From positions 40,297-104,296 of the forward strand of contig CAKOXD010000004.1 of the NCBI GenBank assembly GCA_934130005.1: DNA of 64,000 bases, written 5' to 3'. Shown here piece by piece: positions 34,599 to 43,785 of the stretch. Position numbers and translations under genes: made by a program. This stretch comes from an uncultured Bacilli bacterium. GTDB taxonomy: Bacteria > Bacillota_I > Bacilli_A > RF39 > UBA660. Each line of letters starts with the position of its first letter. Position 1 is the first letter of the stretch. A model generated the notes under the pieces. That model saw only the letters and a program-made list of their open reading frames with translations. It did no database searches and was not told where the DNA came from.

Positions 34599-35774
34599 TT
34601 AAAATTTAATATTACCATTTAAAATATTTTTTAAATAGGTTCCATATAATTCTATTATATTAGCTCTTTTAATATCATCCTTTACAGTAACATCTACTTT
34701 TGATAGTTCCTTATTATCCTCTTTTATAATTAATTTACCAACTACTTTTCCTTTTTTAGTAGGAAGTTTTATATCATTTAATTTTAATTCATATGTTATT
34801 TTTCCAATCTTTTCTGTTTTTCCTCTTATAACAGAGTAGTCTTTTAAAGGTACAATGCTAATTTCTTTATTTTTTGCTTTTTCTATTTTTATTTTATCAA
34901 TTACATTAGTTTTCGTAACAACTTTTTCTGCTTTATATTTATTAAAACCATAATCAAGTAAATTTGTTGTTTCACTATTTCTTGTTTTAGTATCAGGTTC
35001 TCCCATAATAACAGATATAAGTCTCATATTATTTTTTTTAGCAGTTGCTGTTAAACAATATCCAGCTTCTTTTGTATAACCTGTTTTAAGACCATCTACA
35101 ATAGGATTAAATCTAACAAGTTTATTAGTATTAACAAGCCATAGTTCTCTTTTTGTGCCTTTTCTTAAATAATCTTCATATATAGATGTAAATTCAAATA
35201 CTTTTTCATGCTTTACAAGTTCTTTAGCAATAATTGACATATCATATGCACTTGAATAATGATTGGCAGTATCCAAACCATGTGGATTTTTAAAAACAGT
35301 ATCTTTTAATCCTAATTCTTTTACCTTTTCATTCATTAATCTAACAAACTCTTCTTCACTACCAGCAACATATTCAGAGAGTGCTACAACAGCATCATTT
35401 CCACTTGCTACAGCAATACCTTTAAATAAATCATAAACAGTCATTTGTTCTCCTGTTTCTAATAATATTTGACTTCCACCCATACTTGATGCATTTTCAC
35501 TTACAGTTACTTTATCATCCCATTTTATAACACCTTTATCTATATTTTCCATAATAAGTAACATACTCATTATTTTTGTCATAGAAGCAGGTGCTAATTT
35601 TTCATGACTATTTTTTTCATAAATTATTTTACCTGTTGTTGCTTCAATCAATATAGCACTTTTAGCATTACCTGCAATATCACTAACTTCATTAACAACT
35701 TCTGTATCACTGGCAAACACCATATTTGGAACTAAAAATAAACTTACTAATAAAAAACATAAAACCTTTTTCAT
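34599..35774 (-). CDS. dacA: Serine-type D-alanyl-D-alanine carboxypeptidase (DacA/PBP5 class)
   Basis: A 391-residue secreted low-molecular-weight PBP that trims the terminal D-Ala of peptidoglycan stems. It has a signal peptide (KKVLCFLLVSLFLVPNMVFA), SxxK in PASMTKIMS, SGN in VASGNDAVV, and KTG in VDGLKTGYTKEAG. A C-terminal beta domain and an amphipathic tail (IELYGTYLKNIL) anchor it to the membrane. It shows that this organism has a cell wall. The start follows GAGGTGA. Confidence 0.93.
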   Translation of the reverse strand: MKKVLCFLLVSLFLVPNMVFASDTEVVNEVSDIAGNAKSAILIEATTGKIIYEKNSHEKLAPASMTKIMSMLLIMENIDKGVIKWDDKVTVSENASSMGGSQILLETGEQMTVYDLFKGIAVASGNDAVVALSEYVAGSEEEFVRLMNEKVKELGLKDTVFKNPHGLDTANHYSSAYDMSIIAKELVKHEKVFEFTSIYEDYLRKGTKRELWLVNTNKLVRFNPIVDGLKTGYTKEAGYCLTATAKKNNMRLISVIMGEPDTKTRNSETTNLLDYGFNKYKAEKVVTKTNVIDKIKIEKAKNKEISIVPLKDYSVIRGKTEKIGKITYELKLNDIKLPTKKGKVVGKLIIKEDNKELSKVDVTVKDDIKRANIIELYGTYLKNILNGNIKF

Positions 35775-35827
35775 AACTCACCTCTAATAAAGATTATGAA
35801 AAATTTGTATAATTATGTTTATATATG

Positions 35828-36343
35828 TTATTTAGTTTGAAAATATCCATTCTCTAAATACTTAGTTTCATTTACTACTATAAATGCTTTTTTATCATAA
35901 AGTTTAATTAAATTTTTTAAACTTGTAAAATCATTTTTATTTATTTCTATAAAAAGCATGTATTTTGTTATAGAAGAATCATGTCCTTTTACATCTATTA
36001 CTGAAACTGCATATCCATTTTTTCTTAAATTATCAATTAAAGAAATATTGCTTGTAATAACTTGTACACTAAAATTGCCTTTTATATATTTACTAGATAA
36101 ATAAGTTCCAATATATGTTCCAGTAGCAAAACCAAGTGCATATGATATAGCTATAAAAAGACTTGTTTCATCAGTATTTAAAGCTTCTCTTGCTATAACA
36201 AACCAAACAAATACTTCAACAAATCCTATTAAACTCGCTAATATTTTTTTATCTTTTACTGTTACTATAGTTCTTATAGTACCTAAAGATACATCAATAA
36301 TTCTAACAAAAAATATTTTGACACATAAAATAAATATTGCCAT
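35828..36343 (-). CDS. UPF0316/DUF2179 membrane protein (YebE-like)
   Basis: A 171-residue protein with three to four hydrophobic helices in the first 105 residues (RIIDVSLGTIRTIVTVKDKK, GYALGFATGTYIGTYL). A soluble DUF2179 domain follows (VQVITSNISLIDNLRKNGYAVSVIDVKGHD). This matches the UPF0316 family, whose role is unknown. It is a single gene with SD AGAGGTG, divergent from the M15 peptidase gene. Confidence 0.8.
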   Translation of the reverse strand: MAIFILCVKIFFVRIIDVSLGTIRTIVTVKDKKILASLIGFVEVFVWFVIAREALNTDETSLFIAISYALGFATGTYIGTYLSSKYIKGNFSVQVITSNISLIDNLRKNGYAVSVIDVKGHDSSITKYMLFIEINKNDFTSLKNLIKLYDKKAFIVVNETKYLENGYFQTK

Positions 36344-36439
36344 AAAACACCTCTTTTTCTATTATTAGATTGTTTTAAATATTTAAATATATACATTTAC
36401 ATTTTTTATTAAAATGGTTATAATTAAAGTGGTGATACT

Positions 36440-37393
36440 ATGAAAAAGAAAAGAAGGATAAAAAAAAGTGTCATAAAAATATTTGCATTAGCACTCATAA
36501 TAATTATTGCAGTTATATTTATCATTAATAGAATTAGATATATTAATAGTTATAGTTATAAATTATCAAAAAAAGGATATTCTAAAAATGAAATAACAGA
36601 AATTAAAAAATTAGATAATAAAGAAATTGATACATTATTGAATAAAGATTATAATAAATTAACAGTTAAATTTATGAAACAAAAATACTTTATTTTCTCT
36701 AATCTTGATAAATATATTTCATATTATAAAAATAGTGACAATGATACATTATCACATACAATAAGTATGGTTAATGTAAGAGCTAATTATGACTATTATG
36801 ATAAAAAAGCTGTTACAAAGACAAATGAAAAAGATGGAAATTTAATGCTTGTAAATAAATATCACAACTTAACAAAGAATTATACTCCTACTGATTTAGT
36901 AAAAGTTAAAAATTATTATGCATATGGAGATAATGAAATAAAGAAAGAAGTATATGAAGCTTTCTTAAAAATGTGGAATGATGCTAAATTAGAAAATTTA
37001 ACACTTATCATTACATCAGCATATAGAGATTATGACTATCAAGAAAAATTATGGAATTCATACTCAAGTGCTAATGGTGAAGATTGGGCAGATAGTGTAG
37101 CAGCACGTGCTGGCTTCTCAGAACATCAAACAGGTTTAACACTAGATATTGTGACATATAACAGTACTATGAATAACTTTGAAAATAGTGATGAATTTAA
37201 ATGGTTAAGTAAAAATGCTTACAAATATGGTTTTATATTAAGATATCCAAAAGGAAAAGAAGAAATTACAGGATATTCCTATGAATCATGGCATTATAGA
37301 TATGTAGGAATAGAAAATGCAAAAAAAATACATAATGAAAATATCACTTTTGATGAATATTATGCTTATTATATAGAAAATAAAAAGGAATAA
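36440..37393 (+). CDS. Membrane-anchored M15 D,D-carboxypeptidase (VanY/LdcB type)
   Basis: A 317-residue protein with a basic N-terminus and one signal-anchor helix (residues 12-28). The zinc peptidase domain lies in the last 150 residues: SAYRDYDYQEKLW, SEHQTGLTLDI with the His and Asp zinc ligands, and ESWHYRYVG with the third His. It cleaves D-Ala or related peptides from peptidoglycan outside the cell. The start follows GGTGATACT. Together with the PBP5-type enzyme it gives two routes for stem-peptide trimming. Confidence 0.88.
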   Translation: MKKKRRIKKSVIKIFALALIIIIAVIFIINRIRYINSYSYKLSKKGYSKNEITEIKKLDNKEIDTLLNKDYNKLTVKFMKQKYFIFSNLDKYISYYKNSDNDTLSHTISMVNVRANYDYYDKKAVTKTNEKDGNLMLVNKYHNLTKNYTPTDLVKVKNYYAYGDNEIKKEVYEAFLKMWNDAKLENLTLIITSAYRDYDYQEKLWNSYSSANGEDWADSVAARAGFSEHQTGLTLDIVTYNSTMNNFENSDEFKWLSKNAYKYGFILRYPKGKEEITGYSYESWHYRYVGIENAKKIHNENITFDEYYAYYIENKKE

Positions 37394-37408
37394 AATTCCT
37401 TTTTTTTG
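37384..37408. terminator. Terminator after the M15 peptidase gene
   Basis: AAAAAGGAAT/ATTCCTTTTT stem followed by eight Ts on the plus strand. The A-run lets it work on the minus strand too. Confidence 0.75.
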
Positions 37409-37419
37409 TATGAGATTTT

Positions 37420-37525
37420 AAAGGAGATATTACCTATCATAATACTTATTAGTTCACAGTAAAACTAAATCGGATACTACATTTTAGTCTGCGTGAGATA
37501 TATACGGTAATAATATATATCTAAT
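37420..37525. other. Possible structured RNA between convergent genes
   Basis: Three nested pairings form a rod: ATTACC (37429-37434) with GGTAAT (37506-37511), TCAC-AG (near 37454) with CT-GC-GTGA (near 37489), and ACTAAA (37464-37469) with TTTAGT (37483-37488). A TATAAT box near 37530 on the minus strand, with a weak -35, could transcribe it toward the bidirectional terminator at 37384-37408. The direction and reality of a transcript are not proven. Confidence 0.3.
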
Positions 37526-37549
37526 TATATTATTTGCTTTATTTTTTAA

Positions 37550-38368
37550 TTAATTAGTGACATTTTCTTCCATATAATTATTAACATTAATAGCAATTCC
37601 TATTACAAATATATAAGCTACTATATATATCCACATCATAAGAATAACTATATTTGATAAACTTCCATAAAATAAGTCATAATGTGCTATATTATTAGCA
37701 TAATAAGAATATATTGCAGTTATAAATAACCATCCTACTGTAGTAAAAATAGATCCTTTTGTAACACTCTTACTTGCAATTTTTTTGTCTGGCGTTATTG
37801 TATATATAAGTTTTAAAATTATAAAAATTATAAAGAATGCTATTGGCCATTTTAAAAAGACAAATAAATTATAAACAGAAGCAGAAATATTATTAAATAT
37901 TTCTAAACTTAATATAAATTTTACAATTATATTTCCAAATGCTAATACAATTAAAATAAATATAAATAAAAACATTAATAATATAATCAAAAATAAAGCT
38001 TTTATTCTATCTTCAATATAATTAGATCCTTTTATTTCATATAAAGTATTAGAAGTAGATATTATAGCATGTGCTCCATTTGAAGCTAATATAAATCCTA
38101 TTAAAAAATAAATTATAATACTACCTTTACTTGTCATTTTCATAAATGGATCTATTACTTCAGCTACTCCTTTTGGTATTATATTAGAAAAGAAATCAAC
38201 CATATCAACAGTAGATATTCCAAATATATTACACAACATTCCTATCAAAGTAATACAAGGAATTAAAGATAAAATTAAAAAAAATGCTAAATGACCGGGT
38301 AATACTTTCATTTCTTCTTTATTTATTAATTCAAATAATTTTTTTAAATAGTCTTTTATTATTTTCAT
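37550..38368 (-). CDS. YihY/BrkB-family membrane protein
   Basis: A 272-residue membrane protein with six long hydrophobic segments and the family patterns LPGHLAFFLILSLIPCITLI near residue 22, then ILASNGAHAIIS, and YGSLSNIVILMMWIYIVAYIFVIGIAIN near the end. The family was once called ribonuclease BN but is now viewed as an integral membrane protein of unknown, possibly transport, function. It is preceded by its own ATG with a weak SD. Confidence 0.88.
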   Translation of the reverse strand: MKIIKDYLKKLFELINKEEMKVLPGHLAFFLILSLIPCITLIGMLCNIFGISTVDMVDFFSNIIPKGVAEVIDPFMKMTSKGSIIIYFLIGFILASNGAHAIISTSNTLYEIKGSNYIEDRIKALFLIILLMFLFIFILIVLAFGNIIVKFILSLEIFNNISASVYNLFVFLKWPIAFFIIFIILKLIYTITPDKKIASKSVTKGSIFTTVGWLFITAIYSYYANNIAHYDLFYGSLSNIVILMMWIYIVAYIFVIGIAINVNNYMEENVTN

Positions 38369-38418
38369 ACTACCACCTATTTATATTATATCAAATATAT
38401 TAAAAATATAAAATATAA

Positions 38419-38450
38419 AAAAAATTCAAAATTTAATTTTGAATTTCTTC
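38419..38450 (-). terminator. Terminator after the GGDEF-like receptor gene
   Basis: AATTCAAAA/TTTTGAATT stem with a 5-nt loop and eight Ts on the minus strand. It covers the stop codon. Confidence 0.75.
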
Positions 38451-40478
38451 TTTATTATTTTTCATATCTAAAGTTGCTTCATTTATTGCATCATCTATTG
38501 TTTTTAATTCATCATATATCATGCTATATCCTATTGCTGCTCCAAAGCCATGATTTAATTCTTTCATTTCTTTATTAAGTTTTCTGATATAAGAAACAAC
38601 TTGTTTTTCTTCATATTCAACCATATATATTAAGAATTCATTTCCATTAGTACGCATTATTTCAGTGTTTTCTATTTGTGTTTTTATTAATATTGCGGCT
38701 GCATCCTTAATAATATTGTCTCCTTCTTCATGTCCATAATTGTCATTTATGTATGCTACATTATTTAAATCAACTACTACTATTGCCTGAGGATATATTT
38801 CACTACTATCCCATTTTTCCATAGAATCATTTAAATAGTTTCTATTTTTTAATGACGTTAACATATCTATATATTTAAGTTTATCTTCTTTACTAATTGA
38901 TACTTTTTGTTTTTTAGGTTTTAATTTTAAAACTAAGAATACTGAAGAAGCTATAATTAATATTACAAAAATTGATATTGTTATTATTAATGGTCTATTA
39001 TTAATAACTTTACCATCAAACATTGTATAATTTATATTATTTCTATATTCATTTTCATTTATAAATGATATATAAAAGTCAAAATATTCATTAAATACTT
39101 TATTAGCTTCTATACTTCTAGAAACATAATTATATGATGTATCTAAATTAAATAAATTATCTATTTTATAATTTTTCAATGCATCATACATATAAGTATC
39201 ATATGTTAATTTATCTATTACTATTATTTCATTATCTTTTTTCTTATTTAATAATGTATCAATATTATCATAAGAGTTTACATTTATATTATTATCTTTT
39301 AAATATTTTTCTATTTTACTATCTTTTATTGTTATTACATCATAATCTCTTAATGAATTTACTGAATTTATAGTTATATTTTTATCTATTTTTGATATTA
39401 CAACTATTTGTTCATTATAAGCTGAAACTCCTTCATAAATATCCATGTCATATTTATTTATACTAGAAGCATTTAAATAAAAATCTATTTTATTTTCATT
39501 AAATGCTTTTAATAATTCTTCATAGTTTTTATATTTTTCATAACTTATTTCTATATCACTTAATTTAGCAAATCCTTTTATCATTTCATAATTTATTCCA
39601 ACTAAATTGTTATCTACTAGAGAGTCATATGGTGCATATTCTATAAATGCATATGAATATCTTTTACTTCTAAAATTTACTTTTTCTTGTTCATATATTT
39701 GTTTAAATATAAAATAATCATTTGAAAAATTTTCATTATAAGAATCTTTATAGTTTTCTTTATACCATTTATTAAAATATTTTTTTATTATTTTATTTAA
39801 TTTTTTATTATTTCCTAATTCTAATACAAAGTTTTTTTTCATTTCTGTTATATTATAACTAATATTAAAATTATTTTTTTCAACTATTTCTTTTAAATAT
39901 ATTGTTTTAGGTATAGCTATTGCATCTACACCCTTTTCATTATCATCAAGCGCTAATAACAAATTAGAAATATTTGAGTATGATTTATATAATAAATTAC
40001 CATTTTGTTTTAAATAATAATTTATATCTTTTAAATCACTATCTAAAACTCCTATAGTTAACTTAGTTATTTCATCTATGTTATTATATTTTATTCTATT
40101 TTTTGTTACTAAAACATAGTTATCTTGATATATTAATATATCATTTTTTTCTATTTTATCTTTTATTTTAAATGCATAATCTGCTGTTGGATTTTTACCA
40201 TAGTCATATGATAGTTTATTAAAATTTAGTCCAGTATCATCTTCTATTGCATCAATAAAATCAAAGAAAACTCCTTTTCCATCATAATTAAATACTGGTA
40301 TATTATTAACAATTGAAAGATCAATTATGTTATTTTTATTGTCTTCTATCCATTGTTTTTCTAATATAGTTAATGTAGTTTTTTTATCTTGTTTACTTAA
40401 AAATAGTCCTAATGATATACCTATTACAGCTATCAAAATAGTGACTACACTAATTATTATGATCTGTTTTTTCTTCAT
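38433..40478 (-). CDS. Receptor with two solute-binding domains and a degenerate GGDEF domain
   Basis: A 681-residue membrane protein. There is an N-terminal helix (residues 4-26), then two tandem periplasmic-binding-protein type 3 domains (about 40-270 and 275-500), a second helix (about 508-530) and a cytoplasmic GGDEF-like domain (about 550-675). The DLNNVAYINDNYGHEEGD part of the GGDEF fold is intact, but the signature is NGNEF (611-615) in place of GGDEF. Diguanylate cyclase activity is therefore doubtful. It is likely a nutrient sensor. It follows the 148-residue gene by 11 nt. Confidence 0.8.
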   Translation of the reverse strand: MKKKQIIIISVVTILIAVIGISLGLFLSKQDKKTTLTILEKQWIEDNKNNIIDLSIVNNIPVFNYDGKGVFFDFIDAIEDDTGLNFNKLSYDYGKNPTADYAFKIKDKIEKNDILIYQDNYVLVTKNRIKYNNIDEITKLTIGVLDSDLKDINYYLKQNGNLLYKSYSNISNLLLALDDNEKGVDAIAIPKTIYLKEIVEKNNFNISYNITEMKKNFVLELGNNKKLNKIIKKYFNKWYKENYKDSYNENFSNDYFIFKQIYEQEKVNFRSKRYSYAFIEYAPYDSLVDNNLVGINYEMIKGFAKLSDIEISYEKYKNYEELLKAFNENKIDFYLNASSINKYDMDIYEGVSAYNEQIVVISKIDKNITINSVNSLRDYDVITIKDSKIEKYLKDNNINVNSYDNIDTLLNKKKDNEIIVIDKLTYDTYMYDALKNYKIDNLFNLDTSYNYVSRSIEANKVFNEYFDFYISFINENEYRNNINYTMFDGKVINNRPLIITISIFVILIIASSVFLVLKLKPKKQKVSISKEDKLKYIDMLTSLKNRNYLNDSMEKWDSSEIYPQAIVVVDLNNVAYINDNYGHEEGDNIIKDAAAILIKTQIENTEIMRTNGNEFLIYMVEYEEKQVVSYIRKLNKEMKELNHGFGAAIGYSMIYDELKTIDDAINEATLDMKNNKEEIQN

Positions 40479-40489
40479 TTTACCACCTA

Positions 40490-40936
40490 CTAACTTTTAT
40501 TCCATTTTATCTCATCACTAGTTTTATGTTTATAACCAATTGATGGATAATTTTCACTTTCACTATCTTCATTTAACAAATAAAATTGAACATCATAATA
40601 TTCTAATTCTTCTTTATCAAAAACTTCTAATTTTTCTTTAGCATAGTCTTTCATATCATCAATATTTGTATCTTTTTTTACTGTAATTAGTATATTTATT
40701 AATCTTCCTTTTATATCTACTTTTACATTTGTAATATTATCTCTTTCTTTTATTTTTTCTTCTATTTTACTTATTTCACTTTTAGAAAATGATACTTTTT
40801 CTATTCCTTTTAATCTATCTCCGTATTCATTTCCTTTTGGAAAAAATGCTTTAAGTAAAACTATTCCAACTATTAAAAATATTAATATTATTAAAAGTGT
40901 TATTGCTATACCTTTATTATTCTTTATATGATTCAT
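40490..40936 (-). CDS. Membrane-anchored 148-residue protein, unrecognised
   Basis: One hydrophobic helix (residues 10-30, GIAITLLIILIFLIVGIVLL) is followed by an extracytoplasmic alpha/beta domain with KERDNITNVKVDIKGRLINILITVKKDTN. I do not recognise the family. It is followed after 11 nt by the receptor gene and both are read together, so it may be an accessory of that receptor. The start follows GAGGAGAG. Confidence 0.6.
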   Translation of the reverse strand: MNHIKNNKGIAITLLIILIFLIVGIVLLKAFFPKGNEYGDRLKGIEKVSFSKSEISKIEEKIKERDNITNVKVDIKGRLINILITVKKDTNIDDMKDYAKEKLEVFDKEELEYYDVQFYLLNEDSESENYPSIGYKHKTSDEIKWNKS

Positions 40937-40939
40937 ATA

Positions 40940-41135
40940 ATCTCTCCTCTACTTTATCTATATAATTATAATACATTTTTTTCATTATTTCAATTACTAC
41001 TAATATTATATATATCAAAAATTATAATATTTATATAAAAACAATAAAATTTTTATTGTAAATCAAGAATAATCTTATTAATTTTTTTATATAATATTAT
41101 ATCAAAACTATGATTTTTAATTTTTTTTCTAAAAA
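40940..41135. other. AT-rich intergenic stretch without visible genes
   Basis: Nothing beyond AT-rich sequence is seen between the 148-residue gene and the tRNA promoter. I find no frame with an SD and no strong hairpin. Confidence 0.5.
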
Positions 41136-41139
41136 CTTA

Positions 41140-41167
41140 TTGACTTTAACAAAAACTTTGGTATAAT
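41140..41167 (+). promoter_or_regulatory. Promoter of tRNA-Gly
   Basis: TTGACT (41140-41145), a 16-nt spacer and TATAAT (41162-41167), 18 nt before the tRNA. Confidence 0.8.
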
Positions 41168-41185
41168 TATTATTGTCTACTTGAT

Positions 41186-41259
41186 GCGGATGTAGTTTAA
41201 TGGCAGAACCTCAGCCTTCCAAGCTGACTACGGGAGTTCGATTCTCCTCATCCGCTCCA
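41186..41259 (+). tRNA. tRNA-Gly(UCC)
   Basis: The acceptor stem GCGGATG pairs with CATCCGC. The D arm GTTT/GAAC, the anticodon arm TCAGC-CTTCCAA-GCTGA with anticodon TCC, and the T arm GGGAG-TTCGATT-CTCCT fold normally. CCA is encoded at 41257-41259. It reads GGA and GGG codons. Confidence 0.97.
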
Positions 41260-41268
41260 TTTGAAACC

Positions 41269-41299
41269 AACTTACGGATTTAAAAATTCGTGAGTTTTT
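41269..41299 (+). terminator. Terminator after tRNA-Gly
   Basis: AACTTACG/CGTGAGTT stem with one G-T pair, followed by Ts. Confidence 0.65.
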
Positions 41300-41337
41300 A
41301 TTTTATATAATAGTCTTCAAAAAGAGAGGAAAAATTA

Positions 41338-41380
41338 TAAAAACGATAAAGACAATATCATCTCAACGTTGTCTTTATCA
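41338..41380 (-). terminator. Terminator of the radical SAM / hypermodification-like operon
   Basis: An 11-bp perfect stem, GATAAAGACAA/TTGTCTTTATC, with a 13-nt loop, followed by GTTTTTA on the minus strand. It closes the three-gene operon. Confidence 0.85.
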
Positions 41381-41381
41381 T

Positions 41382-42797
41382 TTAATTATTATCTGTTAAT
41401 TTATTAAACAAATCCTTAAATATTTCGTTTGCATTTAAATAATTAACAAATTTAATGCTATGCCTGTTTACGGTTAGTTTGAATGTATTATCAGCATTTA
41501 TAAGGGGACAACTAACATCCATTGTATTAAACCAATTTTTATTTATCATATATGCTATTACACTAATATCCCATAATGGCCATCTTTTTGTAGGACCATA
41601 TGTTCTATTATAAAATTTATAACATAAGTAATCACATAATTCATTTTTACCTTTTATTTCACTTTCTAATTCGTATATTGATGTCATTAAATTGGATGTG
41701 ATAGGTGAGCAAGGCATTACAGTAAGTTTAACTTTTGATTCAAAAACTACTTTTACCGCTTCTACATCTTGATCAAAGTTAAAATCTTTATTAGAACCAA
41801 ATAAAAAGTTACTTCCTAGCCATATAATTTCTATTTTATCTTTTATTTTTGGATTAGTCTTTAATGCTAGTGCAATATTTGTTAGACATCCTATTGCTAG
41901 TATATATGTTTTTTTATTTTTATTAGCAATTTCTATAATTTTATTAATTGCGGGATTTGTTTCATTATATCCATTTTTTAAATAATCACGAGAGCCTTTG
42001 TATATAATTGATTTATCTTTTAATCCTAATAAATCAAATATTTTACATGTTTCATTATAACTTTCATCTATAGAATCAGAAACTGTTTCTTGCCATTTTT
42101 CATGTCTAAAAGGTGCTATAGTTATTGCATTAATATTAAATATATCTTTACTTTTTAATAAATATGATAATGCAAATTGATCATCAGCTTCATTATTTGT
42201 ATCTGTATCTAAAATTATATTATATTTATTTTTTTCACATATTAAATTATATATTTCTTTCCATCCATTTACCATTGGAACATTTAAATTATAATTTTCA
42301 TTATATCTTGTTTTCATTAAGAAACATTCAATTCCTGCATCTAATATATATTTACATTTGTCTGCTTCATTATCAAACATAATATCAATACCATTTTCAA
42401 GGCATTCTGGACTTTTGTTATTACTTTTTGTAAATACTAATTTATCATATTTTATATCATTTTTATTTAACCAATTTATAGTTATAAGTTCAGGATTTTT
42501 AAAAAAATGATTTGATCTATGTGTTATTAAAAATATTTCATTTTCTTCATATAATTTATTAATATATTCTTTAGCACCATCTATTAAATCGAATTTTTCA
42601 GCCATTCTATCCATATTATTGCAGATAAAATCTTCTATTTCTTCTGAGCTCCAATCAAACATTCCTTCAGTAATATGTTTAGCTTTTTTATTTATAATTC
42701 CTTTATTTCTTTTATTTTTATCTTCTTTTTCAAATTCTTCTAAAAATGTTTTATCTAAATCTGCTATTACATTATCAATATCTATTCCAATTCTCAT
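41382..42797 (-). CDS. Fusion of a HAD 5'-nucleotidase-like domain and a nucleoside hydrolase
   Basis: A 471-residue two-domain protein. Residues 1-185 look like a NT5C-type HAD phosphatase (GIDIDNVIADLD with the paired Asp, LITHRSNHFF, IMFDNEADKCKYIL). Residues about 190-471 form an inosine-uridine type nucleoside hydrolase with the calcium site DTDTNNEADDQFAL and AIGCLTNIALALKTNP. In series the domains could take a nucleoside monophosphate to a free base and ribose. The start is ATG 42797 behind GGAGG. It is the last gene of the operon with the radical SAM and HMUDK-like genes, 41 nt after the latter. The substrate is unknown. Confidence 0.82.
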   Translation of the reverse strand: MRIGIDIDNVIADLDKTFLEEFEKEDKNKRNKGIINKKAKHITEGMFDWSSEEIEDFICNNMDRMAEKFDLIDGAKEYINKLYEENEIFLITHRSNHFFKNPELITINWLNKNDIKYDKLVFTKSNNKSPECLENGIDIMFDNEADKCKYILDAGIECFLMKTRYNENYNLNVPMVNGWKEIYNLICEKNKYNIILDTDTNNEADDQFALSYLLKSKDIFNINAITIAPFRHEKWQETVSDSIDESYNETCKIFDLLGLKDKSIIYKGSRDYLKNGYNETNPAINKIIEIANKNKKTYILAIGCLTNIALALKTNPKIKDKIEIIWLGSNFLFGSNKDFNFDQDVEAVKVVFESKVKLTVMPCSPITSNLMTSIYELESEIKGKNELCDYLCYKFYNRTYGPTKRWPLWDISVIAYMINKNWFNTMDVSCPLINADNTFKLTVNRHSIKFVNYLNANEIFKDLFNKLTDNN

Positions 42798-42838
42798 ATC
42801 TAACCTCCAATACATAATAAAATTTTTATATAAAAATT

Positions 42839-43783
42839 TTATTTATTATTTAAATTCCATTTTAATGGATAAATATATTCTATTTTTTCTTTTTTAGGTA
42901 CATAATGTTTTTTTATTTTAGTTCTATTAGATTTTAAATCTGGTAGTGCTTGTCTACAATATTTATCTAATTCACAAAATATGTTTTGACAATCTATAAG
43001 TTGTAGTGGTCTATTACCAATCCCTTTAAAGTTTAATTTAAGTCTTTTAAATTCCTCATCTTGATGTTCATACATATATTTAATAATATCTTCATTACTC
43101 ATTTTACCTTTATCACTAAAGCATTTTTTTATACCTCGAAGTGATCCAGGACCAGCAATTGTAAATTCATCTTCTTTCCAATTTACAATTTCACTATAAT
43201 TAATATCTGTTACTAATTGATAAGCCATAAAATTTCCAATTAAAGGATAACTTTTAATAATATTAAATGCTTCTTCCATAGTTTTACACTTAATTATTTT
43301 ATTTTGTATTTTATCTTCATTAAACATTTTATTTAAAAGTGCTAAATGATTATCGTGTTTTCTATCATAACCAAATGCTTTATTAGCACAACTAATGTAA
43401 GCGTCGTTATAAATTTTTATTCCATTTGATATAGCACTTTCTAAAACTTTTGAATAAGCTTTAACATCAAAAGTTTTTAAATTAATATCCTCAAAATTAT
43501 TTAATAATAATTCCCAAGTTGATTCTTTATTAAATAGTTTAAATATTAATATTCTAAACAACATATCTTCATCAGAATATTTTGTTCCATTATATATAAC
43601 ATTTTTTAATAAATACTGGCTAACCCTATCATTAACTCTATAGCTATTACAAAATTTATATTTTTGTAAAATTTTATCTTCAGTCCATGGAGCAGGCTCA
43701 TCATTCAATTTTTTTATAAATATATTTTGTCTTTCATAAGCAAAATACCAATATAAATCATATACTTCTTGTCTTTTTTTCAT
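42839..43783 (-). CDS. 5-hmdU DNA kinase helical-domain / thymine hypermodification-like protein
   Basis: A 314-residue helical protein. It has YWYFAYERQNIFIKKLNDE, APWTEDKILQKYKFCNSYRVNDRVSQYLL, FNKESTWELL, AGPGSLRGIKKCF (about 213-225) and RPLQLIDCQNIFCELDKYC. From memory this is the pattern of PF18723 (HMUDK helical domain) and the related phage thymidine hypermodification transferases. No P-loop is visible, so kinase activity is not implied. The start at 43783 follows GAGGT and lies 2 nt after the radical SAM stop, so translation is coupled. Family assignment is by recall and needs a profile search. Confidence 0.65.
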   Translation of the reverse strand: MKKRQEVYDLYWYFAYERQNIFIKKLNDEPAPWTEDKILQKYKFCNSYRVNDRVSQYLLKNVIYNGTKYSDEDMLFRILIFKLFNKESTWELLLNNFEDINLKTFDVKAYSKVLESAISNGIKIYNDAYISCANKAFGYDRKHDNHLALLNKMFNEDKIQNKIIKCKTMEEAFNIIKSYPLIGNFMAYQLVTDINYSEIVNWKEDEFTIAGPGSLRGIKKCFSDKGKMSNEDIIKYMYEHQDEEFKRLKLNFKGIGNRPLQLIDCQNIFCELDKYCRQALPDLKSNRTKIKKHYVPKKEKIEYIYPLKWNLNNK

Positions 43784-43785
43784 AT

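Noticed and set aside
41186..41259. tRNA-Gly as a used attachment site with a duplicated 3' end
   Set aside because: I found no second copy of the tRNA 3' end in the window, and the integrase remnant lies far away at 2.3 kb.
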